From NCBI GenBank assembly GCA_023101885.1, contig JALPQD010000214.1, positions 1,984,001 to 2,048,000 on the forward strand: 64,000 nucleotides of DNA. The letters are read 5' to 3'. How positions within the stretch are numbered: position 1 is the first letter of the stretch; each line of letters begins with the position of its first letter. The notes beneath the pieces were generated by a model. The model saw nothing but the letters and a program-made list of their open reading frames with translations. It searched no databases and was not told where the DNA came from. Position numbers and translations under genes: made by a program. The stretch comes from Typhlomys cinereus (Eukaryota > Chordata > Mammalia > Rodentia > Platacanthomyidae). Of this stretch, positions 11,121 to 20,546 are shown piece by piece.

Positions 11121-11745
11121 ATCTTTTTTTTTCCTTTTTCCATTTCTATGTGTATGTTTGTGGGGATTGTGTACATGAATGTGTTTTCAAGTGTGGGGTT
11201 CATATGTGTGTGCACTTGTGTACCTACAAAATCCCAAGGTTGATATCATCAATCATCCTTGATTACTCTTCTACCTTACTCTTTTTGAAACAGAGTCTCT
11301 AAATCAAACCCGGAGCTGTGCAGTAGGGCTGGTCTAGCCAGCTGACTCTGAGATTCTCATCTTCAGGAGCTGGAATTAATGGTGGGTCACTATGCCATAC
11401 CCACCTGACATGTGGGATCTGTAGATTTGATGTATTATCCTTTTTAAAAATATTTTATTTATTTGTTTTACATGTGTGTGTGTATCAGAGGGTACTGTGT
11501 GCCCCTGTGGAGGACCAAGAATGACTTCTTGCTTTGCACTGGGATTTCCCAGGCTCTGCTCATCAGGGCCAGAAGTACATGCCTTCGCTGTTTCAGCCAG
11601 GCATTTTTAGGTGGGACCTTGGATTCAAACTCAGGACCTTGTGCTTGTGAGATGAGTCTTAATCTCTGAGCCAGCTCCTCATCCCAGTATGTTGTCTTTT
11701 TGCTTGTGTTGCAAACACTTTGACCATGGAGCTATCTTTCCAGCC
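11121..11745 (-). mobile_element. B4/RSINE-type SINE with nested SINE
   Basis: Read on the minus strand it begins at the right end with GGGCTGGAAAGATAGCTCCA (a tRNA-like head), includes the AGGATGAGAATC body and the CCTGGTTTAGAGACTCTGTTTC module, and ends in TG/CA-rich sequence plus an A tail at 11121-11135. It is flanked by the 10-bp repeat CAAATCTTTC. A second SINE occupies 11446-11685 inside it. Confidence 0.7.
11446..11685 (-). mobile_element. Older B2-like SINE nested in B4
   Basis: Antisense copy: A-tail complement TTTTAAAAATATTTTATTTATTTG, a short TG run, CCCCTGTGGAGGACCAAGAATGA, GGGATTTCCCAGGCTCTGC, CAAACTCAGGACCTTGTGC and GAGCCAGCTCCTCATCCC. This is the older relative of the young SINE seen at 12949. 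Diverged flanking repeats around 11430-11445 and 11686-11701 suggest a target-site duplication. Confidence 0.75.
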
Positions 11746-12821
11746 CAAATCTTTCCTCTTTTAAGTTGCTTATGTCAAATGTTTTTTGAAAGACAGAAAA
11801 TTGTCACATAAAGAATTTCAGAGGAAATTTTTTGAGAATGTACCCTATATCTTCTGAATTCTCTGGCCCAACTGGATAACATATAAAAGATTGAGAGACA
11901 AGAAGGGATGGCTGCTTCTAAGGACAGCATGCGGGGAATAGTGGTTGCCTTGTTAACAACTCTACTATGCACACTAAAGAGAAGTCCAACCGGCCTGCTG
12001 TAAGAACCTGAAGCTGCTTGGGACCCTCCACCTGCTTTCCACCATCTGCCCAGAAAATTCAGAGAGCCGATATTGGATGAATAACTGTTCAGAAAGAAGT
12101 CCATCTATATTTCTAGAGCTTCCCATATTACATATTACAGCATTTCTTGTAGATGACAGAGCAAACCTGAGTGTAGTCCAGTGCGGATTTCAGAGTTTGG
12201 CTTGAAGTGAGGCCAGGCTCCTTGGAGCCAAAATAAGAGGAACAAGTATCCTCCTGGAATTGTGGTGATAACTCTGTCAGCCAATAATGTAAAAGCAGCA
12301 AGAAGGAGGTCCTTCCTCAGCAAGGGGAATAACAAAGATTCCCAAAAGATCCCCAGAAGAGAGAGAGAATCTGTTTAAATTTAAAAAGAAAATCTAAATG
12401 AGCAAATATAGAAATCTGGTAAGAGTACTTTCCAGGGCTAACTTGCAAGGAAATGAGGCTTTGACTAGGCCAAGTGAGGTTTCCACATTAAATTAAGATC
12501 AGAGCTTGGTCATTGTCTTGGGCCTGCAACCTTATTAGTGAATAGAGCCTGCGCTTATGAGCTCAACTGGAGTAAGATGGTCTGTTACTTACACGTGAGA
12601 AATTTTCATCCAGGGCCATGGGTGATGACTGAGAAAAAATTTTAAAGGCTGAAAAGACAGAAATAAAGAAATAAAGTTGCCATTAGTGCTGAGGTTAACA
12701 CATAAGAAGTGTGTGTATGTGTTATGCGAAATGTATGTGTTTATAACAAAATGTCTTGTGAATTCCCCTGAAATGAGGAATAATACTCTCAATTTTATAT
12801 CTCTGCTACCCAATGAGTAGT

Positions 12822-12948
12822 TCATGAGCTAGCACCAACATTATCTGGGAGTTTTTGAAAAGATGCATACTCAGGTTTCCAGGCCAGCAACTCAGAGGCA
12901 TTTAACGAGATCCTCAAAGAATTCATATGCTTATTAAAGTTAGAGAAG
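12822..12948 (+). mobile_element. MER5A/B DNA transposon relic
   Basis: Visible motifs in order: AACATTATCTGGGAGTTTTTG, AGATGCATACTCAGG, TCCTCAAAGAATTCATATGC and TTAAAGTTAGAGAAG. These match the MER5 consensus order (CATCACCTGGGAG, AATGCA..CTCAGG, CCCAGGTGATTCATATGC, TTAAAGTTTGAGAA). Its right end was interrupted by the SINE at 12949 and resumes at 13238. Confidence 0.7.
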
Positions 12949-13237
12949 GGGGCAGGACAGGTGGCTCATGGGTTAAGCTTCATGCCTTGCAGGCAGAAAG
13001 TCCTGAGTTCGGATCCTAGACCCCACATATAGACGCCAGGCGGAAGCGGGGGCGGCCTGCATTTCTGGTCCTGGTAGGGCGGAGCCTGTGAACAAGGAGG
13101 AGGTGGAGGAGGTGGAGGCGGTCCATGGTGGTTCCCGAATTCGTCCGTGGTTCTACACACACACACATACATACGTACATACACGTGCACACGCATACAC
13201 ACACAATTGAATAAATAATAAATAATTTTTAAAAAAT
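12949..13237 (+). mobile_element. Young B2-like tRNA-derived SINE
   Basis: Full-length copy of a SINE whose head resembles a tRNA: A-box-like GTGGCTCATGGGTTAAGC near 12961 and B-box-like GAGTTCGGATCC near 13005. The body is CpG-containing: CCAGGCGGAAGCGGGGGCG, then CTGGTAGGGCGGAGCCTGTG, a GAGGTGGAG block and TCCCGAATTCGTCCGTGG. It ends with a CA/CATA tract, TTGAATAAATAAT and an A-rich tail. A perfect 15-bp target-site duplication, TTAAAGTTAGAGAAG, lies at 12934-12948 and 13238-13252. It inserted into the MER5 relic. Confidence 0.92.
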
Positions 13238-13256
13238 TTAAAGTTAGAGAAGATTG

Positions 13257-13259
<3 letters not shown>

Positions 13260-13292
<33 letters not shown>
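13260..13292. repeat. (CA)n microsatellite
   Basis: Sixteen uninterrupted CA units just right of the SINE target-site duplication. The repeat is outside the SINE, unlike the other CA tracts in the window. Confidence 0.95.
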
Positions 13293-13294
<2 letters not shown>

Positions 13295-13320
13295 ATCCAT
13301 ATCTGGAATATTTTGTGAGG

Positions 13321-13695
13321 TTTTAATATCTTTTTTAAAATAATTACATGTGTATGTATATACATATATGATAGCATGTGTGTACAGCTCACGCGTGGTG
13401 AATGCACATATCAGCAGAGGGAATTTGGAGGAAGGCATTGCAAAGGCCAGAGAAGGACATTCTGAGTTCTGCTGCATCACTTTCCACATTATTCCTCTGA
13501 GACAGAGCCTCTCAATGGACCTAGAGCCAGGCCAGTAGCCAGTAAGCCGCACACGTCCTACCTGTAGTGCACCATGCTGGAGTAAACATGGATGGGCATG
13601 ATCTCATTCCGCTTTCTCTGTGAGTGCCAAGATCCAAACTCGGGACTTCATGCTTGCTCAGCAAGTGCTTCTACCCACTGGCCCATCTCTCTAGT
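13321..13695 (-). mobile_element. B4/RSINE-type SINE
   Basis: Antisense order: A-tail complement at 13321-13340, TG/CA-rich segment, CTGAGACAGAGCCTCTCAATGG near 13497, GACCTAGAGCCAGGCC, CAAACTCGGGACTTCATGC and GGCCCATCTCTCTAGTGC at the head. This is the rodent B4-class composite. Confidence 0.7.
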
Positions 13696-13699
13696 GCAG

Positions 13700-14784
13700 A
13701 GACTTAATACCTGTGAAGCGAGTCACTTACGAGTCCATTACAGTGGACATTATCACAAAGGACTCATAGCATCAGCAAAAGTGATATAGCACTTAGCCAT
13801 TGCCATGTTCTTTGACAGTATCATTGGGTCTTAGTCATTCTCTGGGTAACTGGTTAACTTTTTATTTGGCTTAATTATTCCAAACGTTATCTCTTGCATT
13901 TGCTGGTGAGACAGGTGACATGAAAGCTAATCTCTAACACCTGGTGTTCCAGGCTACCTTCCCATAACAAAGAAAGATTAGATAGCTCAGAGGCTCCATT
14001 TGGGTCATATGTGCTCATTAGCCTATTTTTGCAATAGCATGGCCACCCACGGTTTCTAGAGTTTGTGGGTAATAAATGAGAGACCACCTTGCAAACTATT
14101 GTAGCTGTAGGAAAACTTGCCTAGGTGGCTTGATCTGCAGAAATGGAGACAAATTACCTCTTTTAGTTCTTCCTTCTGCTGGCTTCAACTTCTCTCACTG
14201 GAAAGTCCCTGGCTGGAAATAAAGAGACAAATTATACCATCTAAACATTAGTGGGTAGATTCAGGCATGTGACTATAAACAAGTTTCATACTGGAGAGCC
14301 AGATAAAATACAAAATGGTATCAGGGAGGCTTCCGAAGGCCCAGGCCAAACCTGAGCATCTTAGGATCGAGATATGCAGGGAATGCATGAATTAATAAGT
14401 CAGAAACGCACCAGTGAAATGAGCTAACTGTTCAGGGATTCAGATTTAAATCCCCATATTTCCCTCATGAATGAAATCGTTTCTAGTATCGTTTGATTAT
14501 TTCATCTTAAACTTGACCTCACCAATTCTATGGTATTTTGGCAAAATACCAGACAGAGCCACATTGACATATTAATATTAATTGATATTAAAATGTACAC
14601 ATTGATTACCATGTAATGTTTTATATACATACCTATGTGATGGTCACATCAAGGTGAACATGTCTATTTCCTTAGCATTTCTTTGTAGTAAAATATTCAA
14701 AATCATTTCTCCCGAATTTCTAAGATATGCAGTCCATGACATCTATAGTCACCTTATGGTGCAATAGCTCACTAGAGCTTCTTT
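13700..14784. other. Unique sequence, nothing recognised
   Basis: No exon, RNA gene or repeat family was recognised. The tract 14551-14600 is strongly AT-rich with TTAATATTAATTGATATTAA. Confidence 0.4.
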
Positions 14785-15240
14785 TTCTCATAAGTCAGTG
14801 CAAGCTGAACAACTTCCCCCATCTCCTCCTTCCCCTTTACAATCCCAGGCCTCTGTTAACCAATTTTTAACTCCCAACTCCTGTGAGGTTAATGTTTTTA
14901 GACTGCATTTATAAGTTAGCTCATGTAGCATGACTCTGAGTGTCTGACTTATGTCATACAACAGAATGCCCTCCAGATCCATGCTACTCCAAGTGATAGG
15001 ATTTAATCTTTTATGACTGAAGAGCATTTCTTTGTGCTTATGAGCCATATTTTTCTTATCCATTCACCAATTAATAGACAAACTTCCATTTCTTATGTTG
15101 AGTAGTATTGCAGTAAACATTGGGAAGCTAGCTGTCTCTAACACACTTTCGCTCTCGTGGAAATGTACCTACTAGTCAGATTGCTGGAACATATGGAAGC
15201 TCCATTTTCACATTTTTCCCCCAAAGAATCTCCATGTAAG
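14785..15240 (-). pseudogene. Ancient LINE-1 ORF2 3' fragment
   Basis: Antisense copy of the far C-terminal part of mammalian LINE-1 ORF2. TTATCCATTCACCAATTAATAGACA near 15056, GTAGTATTGCAGTAAACATTGG near 15102 and AGATTGCTGGAACATATGGAAG near 15178 match the familiar order ATCCATTCATC..GATGGACA / GCAATAAACATGGG / GGATTGCTGGATCATATGG. Highly diverged, with no usable reading frame. Confidence 0.75.
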
Positions 15241-15439
15241 CTCATTCTGTATTTCTAAATTCCCATGTTTCCCTGATGAATAAAATTTAAATGTATTCTA
15301 TTAGTCTGTTCTTTTACTTTCATGCTAACACTGTGTTGCTTGATTGCAATAACTTTTCACTATAGAAAGGATGCACTTATAGATTTAGATTGCACTATAT
15401 TTCACAGTCAGGCAGTGTAATACCTATTTCCTTGTTGTT

Positions 15440-15838
15440 TTCTTTTGAGATTCTTCTGACTAAAATACCTAACACAAGCCAATTTTGAAGAAAAAGGTTG
15501 AATTCCAGCTTATCATGCCAGGCTATAATCCATTATGGCAGGGAAGTCGCAGCAATCGGAGCCACATGTAGTGATTTCATCACATCTACAGCCTAGAGCA
15601 GGAAGCACTGATGAAATACATGTATGGTCACTTGCTTGCCACACCCATTCTCTCCATCTTTAGTCAATCCCACACCAACACTCAAAGTGGGCTGGTCCTT
15701 CCTATGTTAATTATGAAATCAGGACAAACCTCAGCATTCCAGAGGCCAATCTTAATCTAAAAATTATCTATCTCATGGGCCTGGAGAACTGTCTCCTATA
15801 TCCAAGTTGACAATTAATACTAATCATCACATCACAGC
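15440..15838 (-). mobile_element. MaLR (ORR1-like) LTR
   Basis: Antisense. It opens with CTTTTGAGATTCTTCTGACTAAAATACC, passes a TATCATGCCAGGC..CCATTATGGCAGG module, and ends with TCCAAGTTGACAATTAATACTAATCATCACA. That ending is the reversed TG..TTAATTGTCAACTTG start of MaLR LTRs. Confidence 0.65.
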
Positions 15839-16202
15839 TTAATATATATTTTCATTTTTAGTGCCTTTTTCAACATTCTCCAATATTTCATAGAGCTCAT
15901 TTTTGATTAAATTTTCTTTTGTAACTATTTAAAATGAGATTGGTTTCTTGATTTAATTTTCAGGTGAATATTGACATTTACAAATATTACTGATTTTTAA
16001 GTTAATTTTATATTTCAGCTTTGCTGAGTTCATTTATTAGTATTAATAGTTTTATGGTAGAATCTGTAGTTTTCTATAATTAAGGCCCTGTGGTCTGAAA
16101 ACAGTGACAGTTTGGCTTCATCCTTTCTAACTTGGATACTCTTCATTTCTTTCTGTTGCCTGATTGCTGTGATTAAGACTTCTAATATTGCACAGACTAA
16201 GT

Positions 16203-16302
16203 ATAAGAAGCAAGAGGGAAGTAGAGCAATCCAAGACGATTGTCAAAGTCACCCCTTTTGGGCTCCACAGGTACATAGGTACATCCATTCAAGTGCCTTC
16301 TG

Positions 16303-16353
<51 letters not shown>

Positions 16354-16402
16354 TGCATACATGCATGTATGTGTACTGAAAATAGAATAAATAAAAATAA
16401 GC
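16203..16402 (+). mobile_element. 5'-truncated older B2-like SINE
   Basis: Matches the middle and tail of the SINE at 48121-48420: AAGCAAGAGGGAAGTAGAGCAATCC, GATTGTCAAAGTCACCCC, GGGCTCCACAGG. Then comes a CA run (16306-16350), CATGCATACATG and GAATAAATAAAAATA. The tRNA-like head is missing. Open frames crossing the CA tract are artefacts of the repeat. Confidence 0.7.
16306..16350. repeat. (CA)n tract inside a SINE tail
   Basis: About 22 uninterrupted CA units forming part of the SINE 3' region. Confidence 0.95.
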
Positions 16403-16749
16403 CTCTTCCCAAAGTGGCCATATTGAATAAATTTCCTTTTGTAAAAATGAGGTTAGAATATAGTCTTGCTCCAGATTTAGGGAGAAAGTTTCCAGTTTTT
16501 CCTCATTCAATATGATGTGGACCTGCTATATATGACCTTTATTATGTTCTGTCACAGTAACTTAAATCGCCTTAATCCTCTGAACTATTCTAAAAGTAAG
16601 GACAGAATTAGATTTATCTTCCTGCTTTCAAATTTTTTTATTCATTCATTTCAAATTTATTTAAAATTCATTTATTAAGCACTTTCAAGATCATAATATA
16701 ATTCATATAAATCAAACTAGATTTAAAAAGAGAGGGAGAATTGTAGAAG

Positions 16750-16960
16750 ATGGGATATAGTTCAGTTGGTAGAGTGATTACTTGATATGCACAAAGTCTT
16801 GTGTTCAATCCTCAGCACTCCATAAATTGGGTGTGGTAGTACAAGCCTACAATCCTAGCACTCTAACAGGAAGACTAGAAAATCAGAAGTTCAAGTTATT
16901 CTCTGCTACATAGTGAGTTTGAGATGCATGAGATCCTGTGTTTTAAAAAAAGAATAAAGC
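16750..16960 (+). mobile_element. ID-B1 dimeric SINE
   Basis: The left half is ID-like: GGGATATAGTTCAGTTGGTAG, then GTGTTCAATCCTCAGCAC. The right half is B1/7SL-like: TGGGTGTGGTAGTACAAGCC, CTACAATCCTAGCACTC, GAGATCCTGTG. An A-rich tail follows. This is the standard ID-B1 arrangement of rodents. Confidence 0.85.
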
Positions 16961-18240
16961 AGAACAAGAGAATTGTATAATGATTTCTGCTACTATAGGC
17001 AAATTCCTTGCAACATTTTTCTTTTCTATATCAAAGTCCATCTGCAAAGTGTATATATATGCTAGTAGAAATTACAATAACAAATATCTCAGGAGTAACT
17101 GCTAAATATAAAAATGTATGTGGCAGCCTTTTTATATATTGCCATATTAAAGCTGTGCCATACATGATTATATAAATATAAAATGTCAGAAATTATTTGC
17201 ATGCAACATTTGATCATTTTGTTTTCTGGAGGGACAAGCACACATATTGGACTAATTCATACTGGGACAGCTTCCAATGCTTTTAGAATCTTGGTGAGAA
17301 TAGGCATTTCAGTCACTGTGAATTCTTCAGAATGTTGAGTTACAGATGCTATGATTCTTCTAGGAGTTGACCACTGAGCATATCACCCTGGTGGTCGAAG
17401 AAAGGATATTCCATTTAACCCTGTTCAATAATGAATTGTTAGTGTGCTATTGCTTTGCATACTCTAAATGCTACCCAAGCAAAGCCGCATGATTAAAACT
17501 GAGAAGACATGGTCGAGACTATTATTGTATGTGCTGGATTTAGCATTGCTTACATGTGAGTTATAGCCTCTATTTCTATGGCATGGGAAAAAAATCTAAC
17601 CAAGGCAAAGGTAAACTATAAATTTTATACATGTGATCAAAGATGAAACTAGGAGTGCAGCAGAAAAATAAATCTGAGAAAGAAAGTATGCCTTTGAAGA
17701 TAAACTATGAAGTCCAGAGACATCTGTGACTACGGATTGAAAGAACCCAGACTAGACAGTTTTTGTTGACATAGAGAAGATGAGATTTCTACTTACACAG
17801 TGATCAGTAGGAAGCTGATGAGACCTACAGGTGGGGTGGAATAGCAGAACCTACAGTTTTTAGGGTTATGTCTCATCTCTGGGGTTCTGGAAATAGAGCA
17901 TTGAGTGTTTAAACAACATTGTAGAATTATATTTCATCCTATTAATCTGATAACAAAGTTTCATGTGCTTCCACAGAGCACCCCACACCTTAATCTGAAA
18001 TAAGACAATATCCTTGATCATGATTCAAGTGAGCTATCAAGTGTCATAACATTCTACCTGGCTCAGATTGGGTGTTTTGAAAACATTCATTCAGTGAAGG
18101 ACCGAACTAAACCAGAAAATTTTTAAAAATTTCCATATGACAAGATTGGGGAATTTTTAATGTATGTATATGTATGCTCCCACTAATTGAAATTAAATTA
18201 ACAAAATAGATTTTATTTTATTTATAAGAATGGCCTATTA
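16961..18240. other. Unique AT-rich sequence, no gene seen
   Basis: Nothing recognised as exon, RNA gene or repeat. The sequence has no long open frame. Confidence 0.4.
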
Positions 18241-18476
18241 GGGCTGGAGAGATAGCTTAGGGGTTAATCCTTTGCCTAGCAAGAAGAAGAACCTGACTTC
18301 TAATCCCATATTCCACATAAAAACATCAGGTAGAAACATTGGTAGCTATTACTTCCCACCTGGAAGCAGCAGTTCTGGAAAAATCACAGAGCAAAGCCAT
18401 AAGGAGATACAGCAATCCAGGATGATTCCCGAAATCATTCCTCAGCCTCCACAAGCACATATAGTGGCCTCTTCGA

Positions 18477-18527
<51 letters not shown>

Positions 18528-18600
18528 GTACCTGCACATGCATACACATACACAGGCAAAAAAGTAAAAGATAACAGAAGATTAAACAGAAGATCCAATA
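18241..18600 (+). mobile_element. Older B2-like SINE
   Basis: Begins exactly with GGGCTGGAGAGATAGCTTAG (A-box region) and has a degraded B box (GACTTCTAATCCC). It contains CAATCCAGGATGATTCCCGAAA and ACAAGCACATAT, a CA run at about 18479-18526 and an A-rich tail. It is more diverged than the young SINE copies. The tail then received a B4 element. Confidence 0.8.
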
Positions 18601-18616
18601 TAATAATAACTAAAAT

Positions 18617-19010
18617 AATTATTTTTCTTGCATGTATGTATATGTGTGGGATGCATGTATGTGTACATTTGTGAGTGTGTGTGTTTTCATGTGTGGGGTG
18701 TACATGTGCATATATACAGAAGTACACTTCAGTGTGCTTGTCTATGGAATCCCAGGAGCAATATCAGGAATAATCTTTGAACACTCATCTAAAACTTATT
18801 TTTGTGAGCCTGTGTTTCTAATTAAGCCTAGTGCACACCTAGTGACTAGCCTGCTTATTTTTAGGATTTCCAGATCCTAACTTCCAGAGCTATAATTACA
18901 GGAAGTCCACCATACCTGTCTGATATTTTTATGTGTGTTCTAGAAATCTAAACTCATATCCTTCTGCTTGTAAGGCAAAGGCTTTAACTACTAAGCCATA
19001 TCCCCAAACC
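18617..19010 (-). mobile_element. B4/RSINE-type SINE with 12-bp TSD
   Basis: Antisense B4-class element ending at the head with AAGCCATATCCCCAAACC. A perfect 12-bp duplication AATAACTAAAAT lies at 18605-18616 and 19011-19022, so both ends are defined. It landed in or next to the tail of the SINE at 18241. Confidence 0.85.
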
Positions 19011-19354
19011 AATAACTAAAATCTTTTTTTAAAAAAAAATTTGAGTTCTTATTGAAATAATGAAATGAAACCTAACTGGAATAACCAGGTGCTGCACATT
19101 TCTTCTTGGACCTAGTGTTCCCTGCCCAGAGAATACACATACAAGCGCAGATAGGAAATAAAGTACAACTGGACAGATCTTGACAAGTAGCCAATATGTT
19201 CCAAGATGGGTCTTAAGAAATTTGGATTAAGGCTGAGACGGTAAATAATCTCATTGTTCCACACTGAACCGGTGCTACCTGTCCCACATTCATTCCAGAA
19301 GTTGACCTATTCCCACTGCAACTAGAAAAAAAAGAACCAACATGACATTCTTGC

Positions 19355-19445
19355 TTAGAGGCTAGGGAAATGACTCTGTGGATAAAAGCACCTGCCATAA
19401 AGTGCCAGGATCTGAGTTCAAATCCCCAGAAGCTGTATAAAAAGC
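19355..19445 (+). mobile_element. tRNA-like SINE head, 3' part missing
   Basis: GGCTAGGGAAATGACTCTG, a GTGGATAAAAGCACCTGCC segment and GATCTGAGTTCAAATCCCCAG are the head of a B2/B4-class SINE with recognisable A and B boxes. The body is missing where the LINE-1 begins. Confidence 0.6.
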
Positions 19446-19555
19446 CATACTCTGATTTAACAAAAGAGTCTGGCTCCCTTTCCCCAACCCACTGCACACC
19501 AGGACGCAAGCGCAGTCTAGCTGGGACTCACCACGACCTAGGAATCAATTCCATA

Positions 19556-20487
19556 ATGATAGAATCCAACCAGAATAAACCCACGGAAAATGGCCAAGAA
19601 AGCCTCACCCAGGGTAACAACTTTCAAAACATGATCATTACCATGTTCAATACTATGAAAGAGGAAATCTGGGAAGAATTAAATAACCGCATCAATCGCT
19701 TTGAAGAGGAACACAACAGACACTTGGAGGAGTTGAGAAAAACAGTTCAGGAAACAAAAACAAGCATAGAGCAGTTAAAACAGACTCAAGCAGAGTTAAA
19801 AACTGAACTAAAAGACAAGTTATCTTCAACCCAGAACTCCACAGAGAGTCTTATCAGCAGAACTAAGGAAGCAGAAAACAGAATTTCAGACCTTGAAAAC
19901 AAAGTGGGAGTATTAGCCAGCTCAGTGAAAGAGGTTGAAGGAGCCTAACATGCGTATTCATGGAATACCAGAGCAAGAGTCTCAAAATACCACACCTGAG
20001 GAAATTTTTCAAACCATCATCAAGGAAAACTTTCCTCATCTAAAAAAAGAGAGGCCCATCCATATACAAGAGGCATTCCGCACCCCAAACAGATACGACC
20101 AAAATAGAAACTCACCATGGCAAATAGTAGTTAAAACTCCACACTCAAGATAAAGAAATGGTGCTGAAAGCATCAAGGGAAAAAAAACAAGTCACTTTTA
20201 AAGGTAAACCTATGAAAATAACAAATGACTTCTCAGTCGAAACAGTAAAAGCAAGAAGAGCTTGGAGAGACATACTTCTAGTACTTAATGAGCAAAAATG
20301 TCAACCCAGGCTGATATACCCCACAAAACTATCTGTCATGATCGAAGGAGAAAGAAAAATCTTCCAGGACAAAGACAACTTGAAGAGATACATGTCCACC
20401 AAACCAGGCCTTCAAAAAATGCTAGAAATGATACTCAAGCTTAAAGAAAAAAACAGGCATCTCCAGGAGAACAGAAGGGAAGTATAA
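19556..20487 (+). pseudogene. LINE-1 ORF1 remnant
   Basis: ORF1p is the trimeric RNA-binding chaperone of the LINE-1 particle. The likely start is the ATG at 19556. The N-terminal part shows a long heptad-like coiled coil (EELNNRINRFEEEHNRHLEE to RISDLENKVGVL, 19672-19908). The RRM-like part begins NMRIHGIPEQE (about 19950), and the C-terminal domain includes RRAWRDILLVL and QPRLIYPTKLS (20250-20330). It ends with a stop at 20485-20487. Frameshifts near 19945 and near 20148 break it into three frames, so no full protein can be made. Total length about 310 codons, near the usual size. Confidence 0.9.
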
Positions 20488-20546
20488 TACTACCAAAACC
20501 TAAAGGTGTAACAATACACTTATAAAAGCCACTAAACATAATAAAT

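Larger units (their letters stand above)
10745..11790 (+). mobile_element. MaLR (MT/MLT-like) LTR split by SINEs
   Basis: The left part (10745-11120) shows GATGTCACTAGATCGTGAGGGC, TTCTTGGCTGTCATGTGGTGA and ATGAGCCAAGACAAATC. The right part (11746-11790) continues with AAATCTTTCCTCTTTTAAGTTGCTT. Together they read like the 3' portion of an MT/MLT-type LTR, where GAGCCAA..AAATC..CTTTAAGTTGC is characteristic. A B4-type SINE splits it, with a 10-bp duplication CAAATCTTTC at 11111-11120 and 11746-11755. Confidence 0.6.

Noticed and set aside
16289..16510. Cys/Val-rich membrane-like peptides near CA runs
   Set aside because: Translation of CA/TG dinucleotide repeats, recurring at every SINE CA tract.
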